From: JBBQUN01 sp963717115
GTDB lineage: Bacteria; Actinomycetota; Acidimicrobiia; Acidimicrobiales; SZUA-35
DNA: 64,000 nt
Direction of reading: 5' to 3'
Assembly (NCBI GenBank): GCA_963717115.1
Contig: CAVQVO010000017.1
Coordinates: forward strand, 124,001-188,000
Below, in pieces: positions 26,689 to 37,025 of this stretch; within the stretch, counting starts at the first letter, position 1; the number at the start of each line of letters is the position of its first letter. The position numbers and the translations under genes were made by a program. A model generated the notes under the pieces. The model was not told the DNA's origin, made no database searches, and saw nothing but the letters and a program-made list of their open reading frames with translations.

Positions 26689-27683
26689 CCGTGATGCTCG
26701 CCATCGAGAGCAGCTGCGACGAGACGGCCGTCGCCATCGTGCGTGACGGGGTCGAGGTGCTCGCCAACGTCGTGTCGAGCCAGGTCGACCTGCATGCCGA
26801 GTTCGGCGGCGTCGTGCCCGAGGTGGCGAGCCGCGCCCACCTCGATCTGCTCGAGCCGGTGTTGCGGCGGGCCCTGCACGACGCCGACCTCGACGCCTCG
26901 GGCATCGACGCCGTTGCCGCCACCCATGGACCGGGCCTGATCGGCGCGCTCCTGATCGGGGTCAGCGCCGCCAAGGCCCTGGCGTTGGCCTGGGACGTTC
27001 CCTACGTGGGGGTGAACCACATGGAGGGCCACCTCTTCGCGACCACACTCGAACGGCCGGACCTCGAGTTCCCGCTGGTGGTGTTGCTGGTGTCCGGTGG
27101 TCACACGTTGCTCGTCCACGTCATCGAACCCGGTCGCTACGTGATCCTCGGTTCGACGATCGACGATGCGGCCGGCGAGGCGTTCGACAAGGTGGCCCGC
27201 TACCTCGGACTGGGTTATCCCGGCGGTCCCCTGATCGACCGGTTGTCGGCCGAGGGCGATCCGACGTCGATCGACTTCCCCCGGGGAATGCTCAACGACG
27301 GCCTCGACTTCTCGTTCAGCGGCATGAAGACCTCGGTGGTCAACCACGTGCGCAAGCACCCCGACGTCGCCAACGCCGACGTTGCCGCCTCGTTCCAGGC
27401 CGCCGTCGTCGATGTGCTCGTCGTCAAGGCGATGCGGGCCGCGGCAACGGTCGGGGCTCGGTCGGTGTGCCTGGGGGGCGGGGTGGCGGCGAACTCGTTG
27501 TTGCGACGGCGGTTCGCCGAAGCGGCCGACGAAGCCGGTCTGGCCGCGCTGGTTCCCGACCGCGCCTACTGCACCGACAACGCGGCCATGATCGCCGCGG
27601 CCGCCCACTGGCGACTCGGCAACGACGGACCGACACCCCTCGACGACGGGGCCAACCCCACGTTGCGCCTCGTCACCGACTGA
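26685..27683 (+). CDS. tsaD: t6A synthase catalytic subunit TsaD
   Basis: TsaD (332 aa) transfers the threonylcarbamoyl group to A37 of tRNA. LAIESSCDETAVAIV, the metal-binding NHMEGH, LLVSGGHTLLVHV and TIDDAAGEAFDKVAR are all intact, as is the C-terminal CLGGGVAANSLLR. It overlaps rimI by ATGA. A short palindrome (GATCCG-AGG-CGGATC, 27686-27700) follows and may serve as a shared terminator with the gene on the other strand. Confidence 0.97.
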   Translation: MTVMLAIESSCDETAVAIVRDGVEVLANVVSSQVDLHAEFGGVVPEVASRAHLDLLEPVLRRALHDADLDASGIDAVAATHGPGLIGALLIGVSAAKALALAWDVPYVGVNHMEGHLFATTLERPDLEFPLVVLLVSGGHTLLVHVIEPGRYVILGSTIDDAAGEAFDKVARYLGLGYPGGPLIDRLSAEGDPTSIDFPRGMLNDGLDFSFSGMKTSVVNHVRKHPDVANADVAASFQAAVVDVLVVKAMRAAATVGARSVCLGGGVAANSLLRRRFAEAADEAGLAALVPDRAYCTDNAAMIAAAAHWRLGNDGPTPLDDGANPTLRLVTD

Positions 27684-27698
27684 TCGATCCGAGGCGGA

Positions 27699-28130
27699 TC
27701 AGGCCGGCGCGCTGCGCAGGACGGCGCGAGCCACGCCGGTGCGGTCGTTGAAACGTCGGTGGTCGGCGTGGGGATCGTCCTGGTCGGCCCGCAGGAGCCC
27801 ATCGTTGGTGATGGCGGCGGCGACCGCCGTGCGCAGGGTCGGCTGATCGAAGGCGGAAGCGGTGATCGAGAGCACGACGCCCCGCTCGTCGAGGTCGGAC
27901 TGGACCGTCACGAAACCCTCGTCGGACGTGAGGCGAACCCGGTCACCCGACACGGCGCGGTCGCGGCGATACCCGAGACCGACGAAATGGCGGAGCAGCG
28001 GTGTCAGCAGTTGGCGCTCCGAGTCGTCGACGGCCAGTTCGACACGGGCCGGTCGCTCGGTGCGAAGGTCGAGGAGGAGGTCGGGATCGTGCACCGGCGA
28101 CAGTCTGGCACCTCGCTCGGCGACGCCCAA
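27699..28130 (-). CDS. uncharacterised protein, up to 143 aa
   Basis: No family is recognised. The predicted protein is soluble, rich in Asp, Arg, Leu and Val, with an alternating pattern suggesting alpha/beta structure (VELAVDDSERQLLTPLLRHF). The start could be the ATG at 28130 or a GTG at about 28094. It is convergent with tsaD and divergent from groES. Competing frames on the other strand are poorer in protein-like composition. Confidence 0.5.
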   Translation of the reverse strand: MGVAERGARLSPVHDPDLLLDLRTERPARVELAVDDSERQLLTPLLRHFVGLGYRRDRAVSGDRVRLTSDEGFVTVQSDLDERGVVLSITASAFDQPTLRTAVAAAITNDGLLRADQDDPHADHRRFNDRTGVARAVLRSAPA

Positions 28131-28246
28131 GCACCATGGGTGGGCGAAGCTGCCCGAGCGTGTCCGCGAGGTCCGACCTGAGCGTGGCCCGCGCAGGTTT
28201 CCTCCGCGGACACGAGAATTTTGCTCGGTGTTCCCGCACCGCAGGG

Positions 28247-28275
28247 TTGGAGCGACCCATCGGGCTGGCTAGTGT
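28247..28275 (+). promoter_or_regulatory. sigma-A-type promoter of groESL
   Basis: TTGGAG (28247-28252) and TAGTGT (28270-28275) are separated by 17 bases. The -10 touches the CIRCE operator, so a bound HrcA repressor would cover the transcription start near 28282. The leader to groES is about 137 bases. Confidence 0.7.
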
Positions 28276-28301
28276 TGGCAGTCGCGAGCGTCGAGTGCTA
28301 A
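28275..28301 (+). promoter_or_regulatory. CIRCE operator (HrcA binding site)
   Basis: TTGGCAGTC - 9 bases - GAGTGCTAA matches the CIRCE consensus TTAGCACTC-N9-GAGTGCTAA with a perfect right half and two mismatches on the left. Its position over the groES transcription start indicates repression by HrcA and heat-shock induction. hrcA itself is not in this window. Confidence 0.88.
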
Positions 28302-28418
28302 TCGACCTGGTCGAGGTGATCCCCTCCGGGGCGCCTCCGACGACCGGGCGTGCGGCCGGCGCTCGTTTCCCACCCTGATCCCATCCATCGAGATCACGCC
28401 GTACGGAGGCGAATCTGC

Positions 28419-28706
28419 ATGAACCTGCAACCCCTCGAGGACCGCATCGTCATCAAGCCCAAAGAGGCCGAAGCGACGACGAAGAGCGGACTCGTCATTC
28501 CTGATACCGCCAAAGAGAAGCCCCAGCAGGGTGACGTCATCGCTGTGGGTGCCGGTCGTCGTTCCGACACCGGCGAACTCATCCCCATGGACGTGTCGGT
28601 GGGCGATGTCATCGTCTACTCGAAGTACGGAGGCACCGAGATCGCTCTCGAGGGTGTCGACTACCTCATCCTCAGTGCCCGTGACGTCCTCGCAATCGTG
28701 AAGTGA
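28419..28706 (+). CDS. groES: co-chaperonin GroES
   Basis: GroES (95 aa) caps the GroEL folding chamber. NLQPLEDRIVIKPKEAE, the mobile-loop region TTKSGLVIPDTAKEKPQ and the C-terminal YLILSARDVLAIV are conserved. The ATG at 28419 follows GGAGGCG. It is separated by 11 bases from groEL and controlled by the CIRCE-promoter unit upstream. Confidence 0.97.
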   Translation: MNLQPLEDRIVIKPKEAEATTKSGLVIPDTAKEKPQQGDVIAVGAGRRSDTGELIPMDVSVGDVIVYSKYGGTEIALEGVDYLILSARDVLAIVK

Positions 28707-28717
28707 GAGTTTGAATC

Positions 28718-30355
<1,638 letters not shown>

Positions 30356-30387
30356 TCCTGCCGTTCGGCACACGCCGAACGAATCGT

Positions 30388-30430
30388 CGAACGGGTCGGC
30401 ACCTCCGGGTGTCGGCCCGTTCGCCGTTTT
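30388..30430 (+). terminator. intrinsic terminator after groEL
   Basis: A 15-bp stem with two G-U pairs joins 30388-30402 and 30409-30423 around a six-base loop and is followed by CCGTTTT. A smaller perfect 8-bp hairpin (30362-30381) precedes it. The pair lies between groEL and a convergent gene, so it may work in both directions. Confidence 0.8.
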
Positions 30431-30437
30431 GGCCCGG

Positions 30438-31217
30438 TCAGTTGGGGATCGCCGTGTTGGGCGGGGTGCGGCGTTGCGTGTTGGTGACCTGCGCGATGGC
30501 TCCGTCACCGGCGACTGGCACGGCATCGGTGTTGGCGCACCCACCGTCCTCGTGGCGTTGGTAGCTGGTCACGAACGAGCGGGGAACGAGCCTCGTGCCG
30601 TCGGTCGTGACGGCGTACGCGCCGGACCACTCGACTCGCACGGTCGGCGCATCACAGTCGGCGAACACCTCACTCCACATCAGCACCGTCGACAGGTGTT
30701 CGGCGTCGACCCACAGATCCCGGATCACCGTCGTGGCCTGCGACCGGGTGTCGGTGATCGAGGCCCGCCAGCCGCGGTCGGGTGATCGGGTGATCGTGTA
30801 GCGGTAGCGCACACCCGGTTCCCAGCGATAGTCGCGGCTGTTGACGTTCCCCAGGGCCGAAGGCAGGATCGAGCCCGAGCCGTCGAGTTCGCCGCCGCCG
30901 TCGCGGTAGCCGCCCCAGTTGACCGCGCCGTTGCCGGGGTGTCGAGGGTGGTGCTGCAGTCCCATGTGGGCCGCGCCGAGTCGACGGCCCCGATCGACGA
31001 AGCCGACCTGGAGTGCCCAGAAGTACAGCGAGGCGACCGTCGGCGGCTCGACGACCGTGAGATCGACACCGACTTCGATCAGGGGCGGCTCGCCCGGCAG
31101 ATCCCAGCGAAGATGCATCGAACTCGCGCCGTTCGACGACGGGGGTCGGCCCGAGACCCGACCGGTACCGGGTTCGAGCCGGGGAAGCAGCCGGCGAAGG
31201 AAGCGGGGGAGCGGCAT
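30438..31217 (-). CDS. uncharacterised protein, ~259 aa
   Basis: No confident family. The central part (LYFWALQVGFVDRGRRLGA, HMGLQHHPRHP, AVNWGGY) resembles beta-sandwich proteins of the DUF3472 kind, and the rest is rich in Trp, Tyr and beta-prone residues. No signal peptide is evident. An upstream ATG at 31241 adds eight residues, but MPLPRFLRRLLPRL at 31217 looks the more natural start. It is convergent with groEL. Confidence 0.6.
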   Translation of the reverse strand: MPLPRFLRRLLPRLEPGTGRVSGRPPSSNGASSMHLRWDLPGEPPLIEVGVDLTVVEPPTVASLYFWALQVGFVDRGRRLGAAHMGLQHHPRHPGNGAVNWGGYRDGGGELDGSGSILPSALGNVNSRDYRWEPGVRYRYTITRSPDRGWRASITDTRSQATTVIRDLWVDAEHLSTVLMWSEVFADCDAPTVRVEWSGAYAVTTDGTRLVPRSFVTSYQRHEDGGCANTDAVPVAGDGAIAQVTNTQRRTPPNTAIPN

Positions 31218-31293
31218 TGGCGCAGTCTCGCAGACCCACACGGTCGACCCGTCCGAGCGCGCCTCGAGTCGGGTACTCGCCCGGAACGGCCGG

Positions 31294-31299
31294 TAGCCT
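31294..31299 (+). promoter_or_regulatory. -10 box for leaderless transcript
   Basis: TAGCCT, identical to the tsaE box, ends 7 bases before the GTG at 31307. There is no ribosome binding site in the gap. Confidence 0.5.
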
Positions 31300-31306
31300 C
31301 ACGCCT

Positions 31307-31471
31307 GTGTCTGACATCGAACGCCCTCTGCCCGATCCCACCAAGCTCCTCGGATTCTGGATGGAATGGGAGCGAGGCACCGACACCCCCGGGACGGTGC
31401 TGAAGAACCTCAAGAACGGCGGGATGAAGGAGCTGCTCGAGACCCTGGCCGCCGCCGTGGAGTCGTCCTGA
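31307..31471 (+). CDS. small protein, 54 aa
   Basis: GTG-started frame encoding a 54-residue acidic protein with the segment LLGFWMEWERGTDTPG followed by a helix (LKNLKNGGMKELLETLAAAV). The pattern W-M-x-W-E-R-G-x-x-x-P-G looks like a conserved small actinobacterial protein, though I cannot name a family. Support comes from the leaderless -10 spacing and from protein-like composition. It precedes the NUDIX gene. Confidence 0.65.
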   Translation: MSDIERPLPDPTKLLGFWMEWERGTDTPGTVLKNLKNGGMKELLETLAAAVESS

Positions 31472-31527
31472 CTCTCCGGCCTCCTCCCGGTCGAGGTGGC
31501 CCGCAGAACATTCCGCGCCCGCCCGGC

Positions 31528-32151
31528 GTGACTCGTGGTGACCATGCGCCGTGGGCCGGACGGCCCCTGCCGACCGATCTCGGCCGGATCTCGTCGATCA
31601 TCGCCGCTTCCTCGCCCCACCGCCCGCCGGCGACCACGGTCGGCGGACGCCCCCCCTCGGCGGTGCTGGTGCCCTTCGGCGACAGCGGTGACGGTCCCGA
31701 ACTGCTCTTCACCCGCCGGGCCTGGCATCTGCGTTCGCATCGCGGCGAGGTGTGTTTCCCGGGGGGTCGGCTCGAACCGCACGACGTCGACCTCGTGGCC
31801 ACCGCCCTGCGGGAGACCAACGAGGAGATCGCACTCCCGCCGGCGTCGGTGAACGTGATCGGCGAGCTCGATCGGCTCACGACCGTGTCGAGTCCGTCCT
31901 ACATCGTCCCCGTGGTGGGTGTCATCGAACGCTGGCCCGAGCTCCGCCCCGATCCCGGCGAGGTCGACGGCATCCTCACCCTGCCCCTCGCGGAACTGGC
32001 CGACCCCGACATCTTCCGGGAGGAGATCTGGGTCCGCAACGGTGTCCCGATGAACATCTTCTTCTTCGAGCTGGTCGGCGACACCCTGTGGGGCGCGACC
32101 GCGCGCATGGTCCACAACCTGCTGACGCTGCTCACCGATCCCGAACGATGA
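31528..32151 (+). CDS. NUDIX hydrolase, CoA-pyrophosphatase-like
   Basis: The NUDIX box is visible from GGRLEPHDVDLVATALRE through TNEEIAL, preceded by SHRGEVCFPGG, which is characteristic of NudL/CoAse proteins that split CoA into phosphopantetheine and 3',5'-ADP. The 207-residue form from GTG 31528 is preferred; longer readings lack a good start. The last base pairs overlap the next gene (ATGA). Confidence 0.85.
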   Translation: MTRGDHAPWAGRPLPTDLGRISSIIAASSPHRPPATTVGGRPPSAVLVPFGDSGDGPELLFTRRAWHLRSHRGEVCFPGGRLEPHDVDLVATALRETNEEIALPPASVNVIGELDRLTTVSSPSYIVPVVGVIERWPELRPDPGEVDGILTLPLAELADPDIFREEIWVRNGVPMNIFFFELVGDTLWGATARMVHNLLTLLTDPER

Positions 32152-33365
32152 CCCCGCCGGCTGCGTCGGGGTCGCTGTCGATCGGGGCGGCCCGCCGGAT
32201 CGCACTCGGGGCCCAGGGCTTCCACGATCCACGCCCGACCGGGACGCCCGACGTGCGCCATTTCCGTCGAGTCCTCGATCGGATGGCGGTGCTTCAACTC
32301 GATTCGGTGAACGTCCTGGCCCGATCCCATTTCCTGCCCCTGTTCTCCCGGCTCGGACCATACGATCGGGTCCGACTCGACCGCTGGATCTGGCATTCGG
32401 GCGAGAACCACGAGTATCTGGCCCACGAGGCGTCCATCACGTCGATGGAGCTCCATCCGCTGTTGCGGTGGAAGATGCAGCGGGGCCGGTGGAAGGCCGG
32501 ACGGGAACTCGAGGCCAACCAGCCCGACTACCTGGCAGCCATCCTCGACGAGATCCGCCGGCACGGGCCTCGGTCCATCAAGACGCTCGACGATCCCGGG
32601 CAGCGAACCGGCCCGTGGTGGGGGATGCCGCGGGGCAAGCTGGCGCTGGAGTGGCTGTACGTCACGGGCCGGCTGTCGATCCACCACCGCGACCACCAGT
32701 TCACCACCCACTACGACCTGCCCGAGCGGGTGGTGCCGGCCCACGTCCACGACCGGCCGACACCGACGACCGACGAGGCGATCGCCGACATGCTCGTGCT
32801 CGCCGCCCGGTCCCACGGCGTGGCGACCGCCGCCGACCTGGCCGACTACTTCCGGATCACGATGCCGGTCGCCCGGCCTCGGATCGAGCACCTGGTCGAG
32901 GACGGGCGGCTCCTGCCGGTCGAGGTCGAAGGATGGTCCGAGACTGCGTACCTGCACCCCGAGGCCCGGCGGCCCCGTTCGATCGATGTCGCCACGGTCC
33001 TGAGCCCCTTCGACCCCGTGGTGTGGTTCCGACCCCGCGCCGAGCGCCTGTTCGACTTCCGGTACCGCATCGAGATCTACGTTCCCGAGCCCAAGCGCGA
33101 GTTCGGTTACTACGTCCTGCCGTTCCTCCTCGGCGATCGGTTGGTGGGCCGGGTCGACCTGAAGGCCGACCGCGCCGGTGGGGTGCTCCGGGTCAAGGGG
33201 GCCTACGTCGAGCACGGGGCCGAACCCGACGAGGTCGCCGACGCGATGGCGACGCACCTGGTCGAGTTGGCGGCGTGGCTCGACCTCTCGTCGGTCGAGG
33301 TGCACCCGAGGGGAGACCTCGCCCCGGCACTCGAAGCCGCCGTTCGCCGAGACGGGGGCCGATGA
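32148..33365 (+). CDS. AlkX/YcaQ-type winged-helix DNA glycosylase
   Basis: This 405-residue protein belongs to the HTH_42/YcaQ family of three winged helices that unhook interstrand crosslinks and bulky alkylated bases. The family catalytic motif Q-hydrophobic-D appears as LQLDSVNV near residue 45, and the downstream RIEIYVPEPKREFGYYVLP region is conserved. It overlaps the NUDIX gene by ATGA, so nucleotide sanitation and DNA repair functions are linked here. Confidence 0.85.
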   Translation: MTPPAASGSLSIGAARRIALGAQGFHDPRPTGTPDVRHFRRVLDRMAVLQLDSVNVLARSHFLPLFSRLGPYDRVRLDRWIWHSGENHEYLAHEASITSMELHPLLRWKMQRGRWKAGRELEANQPDYLAAILDEIRRHGPRSIKTLDDPGQRTGPWWGMPRGKLALEWLYVTGRLSIHHRDHQFTTHYDLPERVVPAHVHDRPTPTTDEAIADMLVLAARSHGVATAADLADYFRITMPVARPRIEHLVEDGRLLPVEVEGWSETAYLHPEARRPRSIDVATVLSPFDPVVWFRPRAERLFDFRYRIEIYVPEPKREFGYYVLPFLLGDRLVGRVDLKADRAGGVLRVKGAYVEHGAEPDEVADAMATHLVELAAWLDLSSVEVHPRGDLAPALEAAVRRDGGR

Positions 33366-33790
33366 CGCGGCGGGACCGGATCGGTGAGTGGCTGGCGCTG
33401 GTCGTCCTCGGTGCGGCGTCGACTGCATCGTTGCTGGCGCCCTGGGTCCGATCGGGGGCCGCCACGCGCAACAGTTTCGAGATGTTCCGTACCGCCCAGC
33501 GTCTCGACCTCGACGTCCTGACCTCGTACCGGGTCGTGTGGTTCCTCGTGCCCGTGGTGGGCGGGGCCGGTCTCGTCCTCGTGGCGCTCGGCCACCGCCT
33601 GCCGGCCGCGGCGGCGCTCGTTGCCGTGGGTGTGGTGATGATCGCCGTGGCGCTCGCCGTGTGGACGTCGTCGGTCTCCGCCGCTTCGGGCGTCGCGTTC
33701 GGCGCGGCGGCCGGTCTGGGGCATCTGGGGTTCTCGGCCTGGTTGGTTCGCCGGAGCCGCCAACCGGCCCGGCCATCGACGACGGACTAG
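33362..33790 (+). CDS. small membrane protein, four TM segments
   Basis: A 142-residue protein with about four hydrophobic helices (LALVVLGAASTASLLAPWV; VVWFLVPVVGGAGLVLVAL; two more) and an Arg-rich C-terminus. No family is recognised. It overlaps the glycosylase stop (ATGA) and is probably in the same operon. The -10 box of the next gene lies on its stop codon. Confidence 0.7.
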   Translation: MTRRDRIGEWLALVVLGAASTASLLAPWVRSGAATRNSFEMFRTAQRLDLDVLTSYRVVWFLVPVVGGAGLVLVALGHRLPAAAALVAVGVVMIAVALAVWTSSVSAASGVAFGAAAGLGHLGFSAWLVRRSRQPARPSTTD

Positions 33791-33793
33791 GCT
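33788..33793 (+). promoter_or_regulatory. -10 box for leaderless transcript
   Basis: TAGGCT overlaps the preceding stop codon and ends 7 bases before the ATG at 33801. The intervening bases CCGCGCC contain no ribosome site. Confidence 0.5.
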
Positions 33794-33800
33794 CCGCGCC

Positions 33801-34193
33801 ATGGCTGAGCTGTCGTTCCAAGGTGAGACCCACGACGAGATCGTGCAGAAGGTGCGGCGCTGGCTGGCCTCGCTCGACGGTCAGGACGCGGCGGCCTCCA
33901 CCGTCGTCGACGTGGTCAACCAGTCGGCCGAGTTGACCAAGGACGCGCTGTCGATCATCGCCAAATCGGCTCCCGGCCCGGTCGGCCAGAGCGATCTGAT
34001 CAAGGCGCTCACGACGATGGGGTACCGGGCCACCGACGCCACCCGTGACGCCACCCTGTCGAGCCTCGACGCCATGGAGACCGCAACCGGTGGGTCGGTC
34101 GTTCGCAAGGTCACCGAGCAGGGCAGCCAGGCCCTCTTCCAGATGAACGCACAGGTGGCCAAGGCGATCCTGAAGAGCCTCGTCAAGGACTGA
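33801..34193 (+). CDS. uncharacterised helical protein, 130 aa
   Basis: No family is recognised. The protein is predicted to be almost wholly helical, with many Ala, Thr, Gln and Lys residues, and contains GYRATDATRDATLSSLDAM. There is no membrane segment. It appears to be expressed from its own leaderless promoter and sits before guaB3. Confidence 0.65.
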   Translation: MAELSFQGETHDEIVQKVRRWLASLDGQDAAASTVVDVVNQSAELTKDALSIIAKSAPGPVGQSDLIKALTTMGYRATDATRDATLSSLDAMETATGGSVVRKVTEQGSQALFQMNAQVAKAILKSLVKD

Positions 34194-34308
34194 GCGTCGG
34201 CCGGAACCTCCGGGGTTCCCGCTAGTCTGGCGCCTTCACTTTGGCGTGATGACGGGGTTCGGATCGACCGTTCTCGTCGGCCGGAGGGCGTTCCCTGGGG
34301 AGGATGGC

Positions 34309-35418
34309 GTGGCCGACATCGAGATCGGGATGGGCAAGTCCGGACGACGGTCCTACGGCTTGGACCAGCTGGCGCTGCTGCCATCGAAGCGCACCCGGGA
34401 AGCCGACATGGTCGACCTCGGATGGCAGATCGATGCGTACTCGCTCGACCTGCCGATCATGAGCGCCGCCATGGATTCGGTGACCAGCCCGGCCATGGCC
34501 ATCGCTCTCGATCGCATGGGTGGTCTGGGCGTGCTCGATCTCGAGGGGCTCTGGACCCGGCACGACGATCCCGATCCGCTGATGGCCGAGCTCCGCGGCC
34601 TCCCGCACGACGCCGCACTGGCCCGGCTGCGCGAGCTCTATGCCTCGCCCGTCGACCCCGACCTGGTCACCCAACGCATCCGCGACCTGCGCGCCGCCGG
34701 GGCGTACGCCGCCGGGGCCGTCTCGCCCCGCCGGGTGGCGGGGTTGGCGTCCACCCTGCTGAAGGCCGAGCTCGATCTGCTCGTGATCGAGGGAACCGTC
34801 ATCTCGGCCGAGCACGTGTCCACCAAGGATGCCCCGCTCAACCTCAAGGAATTCGTCCGTGAGCTCGAGACGCCGGTGGTCGTCGGTGGCTGTGCCAGCT
34901 ACCCGGCCGCCCTGCACCTGATGCGAACCGGGGCGGCGGGCGTGCTCGTCGGCATCGACGGCGGCCGGTCGGCCACCAGCAGCTCGGTCACCGGACTCGG
35001 ATCCGGTCTGGCCACCGCCATCGCCGATGTGCGGGCGGCCCGGATGCGCCACCTCGACGAGACGGGCGTCTACGTCCACGTGATCGCCGACGGCGGACTC
35101 CGATCGGGTGGCGACATCGCCAAGGCCGTTGCCTGCGGCGCCGACGCCGTGGTGTTGGGCACCACACTGGCCGCGGCCACCGATGCCCCGGGCCGGGGCT
35201 GGCACTGGGGCCGGTCGACGATCCACCCCGAACTGCCGCAGGCCCGTCTCCTCGCCGTCGATCCCGTCGGCACACTGGAACAGATCCTGTTCGGCCCGGC
35301 CCAGTCGGCCGACGGCCGGGTCAACATCGCCGGCGCCCTCCGTCAATCGATGGCGACGCTCGGCTACGAATCGGTGAAGGGCCTGCAGAAGGCCGAACTC
35401 GTCGTGATGGAGCCATGA
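34309..35418 (+). CDS. guaB3: GuaB3-family IMP dehydrogenase-related protein
   Basis: GuaB3 (369 aa) is the CBS-less paralogue of IMP dehydrogenase; a cyanobacterial member acts as GMP reductase. EIGMGKSGRRSYGLDQLALL at the start and VHVIADGGLRSGGDIAKAVACGAD are characteristic. The loop that carries the catalytic Cys in IMPDH and GMPR reads GIDGGRSATSSS, with Ala at the Cys position, so classical covalent catalysis looks impossible. GTG at 34309 behind GGGGAGGA is preferred over upstream starts. It overlaps guaA by ATGA. Confidence 0.9.
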   Translation: MADIEIGMGKSGRRSYGLDQLALLPSKRTREADMVDLGWQIDAYSLDLPIMSAAMDSVTSPAMAIALDRMGGLGVLDLEGLWTRHDDPDPLMAELRGLPHDAALARLRELYASPVDPDLVTQRIRDLRAAGAYAAGAVSPRRVAGLASTLLKAELDLLVIEGTVISAEHVSTKDAPLNLKEFVRELETPVVVGGCASYPAALHLMRTGAAGVLVGIDGGRSATSSSVTGLGSGLATAIADVRAARMRHLDETGVYVHVIADGGLRSGGDIAKAVACGADAVVLGTTLAAATDAPGRGWHWGRSTIHPELPQARLLAVDPVGTLEQILFGPAQSADGRVNIAGALRQSMATLGYESVKGLQKAELVVMEP

Positions 35419-36992
35419 CCACCGACACCGCGACGGCCGCCGCCAATGCCGCCACCGCCGTACCCGACCAGGTCGTCCTGGTCGTCGACTTCGGCGCCCA
35501 GTACGCCCAGCTGATCGCCCGGCGGGTGCGGGAGCACCGCGTGTATTCCGAGATCGTGCCGCACACGATCAGCGCGGCGCAGGTGGCCGATCGGGCGCCG
35601 GCGGCGATCGTGCTGTCGGGCGGGCCGAAGAGCGTGAACGTCGACGGTGCCCCCGAGCTCGACCCGGCGATCTACGACCTCGGGATCCCGATCCTCGGGA
35701 TCTGCTACGGCGCCCAGCTGATCGCCAAGCAGCTGGGCGGAACCGTCGGGCGTGACGACCGCGGCGAGTACGGCCGGACGAGCCTCCGGCTGACCCCCGA
35801 TTCGGCGTTGTTGGGAGGTCTTCCGCTCGAGCAGACCGTGTGGATGAGCCACTTCGACGCGGTCACCGACGTGCCCGACGGCTTCACCCCCACCGGGGTC
35901 ACCCCGAACGCGCCGGTGGCGGCGTTCGAACATCTCGATCGCCGGATCTTCGCCGTGCAGTACCACCCCGAGGTCGGTCACACCGAGCACGGCTTCGCCG
36001 TGATCGAACGGTTCCTGCACCATCTGGCCGGCTGTGAGCCCAACTGGACCATGGGCTCGGTCATCGATGCCTCGGTCGACGCGATCCGGGCCCAGATCGG
36101 CGACGGTCGGGCCATCTGCGGGCTCTCGGGCGGGGTCGACTCGGCCGTTGCTGCGGCGATCGTGCACAAGGCCATCGGCCACAAGCTCACGTGCGTCTAC
36201 GTCGACACCGGACTGATGCGCAAGGGCGAGTCCGACCAGGTCGTCGAGACCTTCCAGCGTCATCAGGGAATCGAGCTCATCCACGTCCGGGCCGCCGACC
36301 GATTCTTCGACAAGCTCGCCGGGATCGACGATCCCGAGGCCAAGCGCAAGGCGATCGGTGAGACCTTCATCCGGGTCTTCGAGGAGGCCTCGGGCGGGAT
36401 CGAAGACGCAACGTTCCTCGTCCAGGGAACCCTGTACCCCGACGTCATCGAGTCGGGGACGGGCAGCGCGGCCAAGATCAAGAGCCACCACAACGTGGGC
36501 GGTTTGCCCGACGACCTCGATTTCGACCTGGTCGAACCGTTGCGCAACCTGTTCAAGGACGAGGTGCGGGCGGTCGGAACCGAACTCGGCCTGCCCGACG
36601 AGATCGTGTGGCGCCAGCCGTTCCCCGGCCCCGGGCTCGGGGTCCGCATCATCGGTGAGGTCACGCGCGAGAAGGTCGAGATCCTGCAGAACGCCGACTT
36701 CATCGTTCGCGAAGAGATCGCCGGTGCCGGACTCGAGCGCGAGATCTGGCAGGCATTCGCCGTCCTGGCCGACATCCGCACGGTGGGCGTGATGGGAGAC
36801 GAGCGCACCTACGCCCACCCGATCATCATCCGGGCCGTCACCTCCGACGACGCCATGACCGCCGACTGGGCCCGCCTGCCCTACGACCTCCTCGAGAAGA
36901 TGTCGAACCGCATCATCAACGAGGTCGACGGCGTCAACCGCGTGGCCTACGACATCACGTCGAAGCCACCGGGCACGATCGAGTGGGAATGA
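35415..36992 (+). CDS. guaA: GMP synthase (glutamine-hydrolysing)
   Basis: GuaA (525 aa) aminates XMP to GMP. The amidotransferase Cys is C97 in GICYGAQ, with its His/Glu in QYHPEVGHTEHG. The ATP pyrophosphatase loop is LSGGVDSAV, and the C-terminal dimer domain ends RVAYDITSKPPGTIEWE. An unstructured 18-residue leader precedes the first strand. It is translationally coupled to guaB3. Confidence 0.97.
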   Translation: MTTDTATAAANAATAVPDQVVLVVDFGAQYAQLIARRVREHRVYSEIVPHTISAAQVADRAPAAIVLSGGPKSVNVDGAPELDPAIYDLGIPILGICYGAQLIAKQLGGTVGRDDRGEYGRTSLRLTPDSALLGGLPLEQTVWMSHFDAVTDVPDGFTPTGVTPNAPVAAFEHLDRRIFAVQYHPEVGHTEHGFAVIERFLHHLAGCEPNWTMGSVIDASVDAIRAQIGDGRAICGLSGGVDSAVAAAIVHKAIGHKLTCVYVDTGLMRKGESDQVVETFQRHQGIELIHVRAADRFFDKLAGIDDPEAKRKAIGETFIRVFEEASGGIEDATFLVQGTLYPDVIESGTGSAAKIKSHHNVGGLPDDLDFDLVEPLRNLFKDEVRAVGTELGLPDEIVWRQPFPGPGLGVRIIGEVTREKVEILQNADFIVREEIAGAGLEREIWQAFAVLADIRTVGVMGDERTYAHPIIIRAVTSDDAMTADWARLPYDLLEKMSNRIINEVDGVNRVAYDITSKPPGTIEWE

Positions 36993-37025
36993 CGGCGAGT
37001 GGAGCCGCAACGCGAGGGGTGAGAC

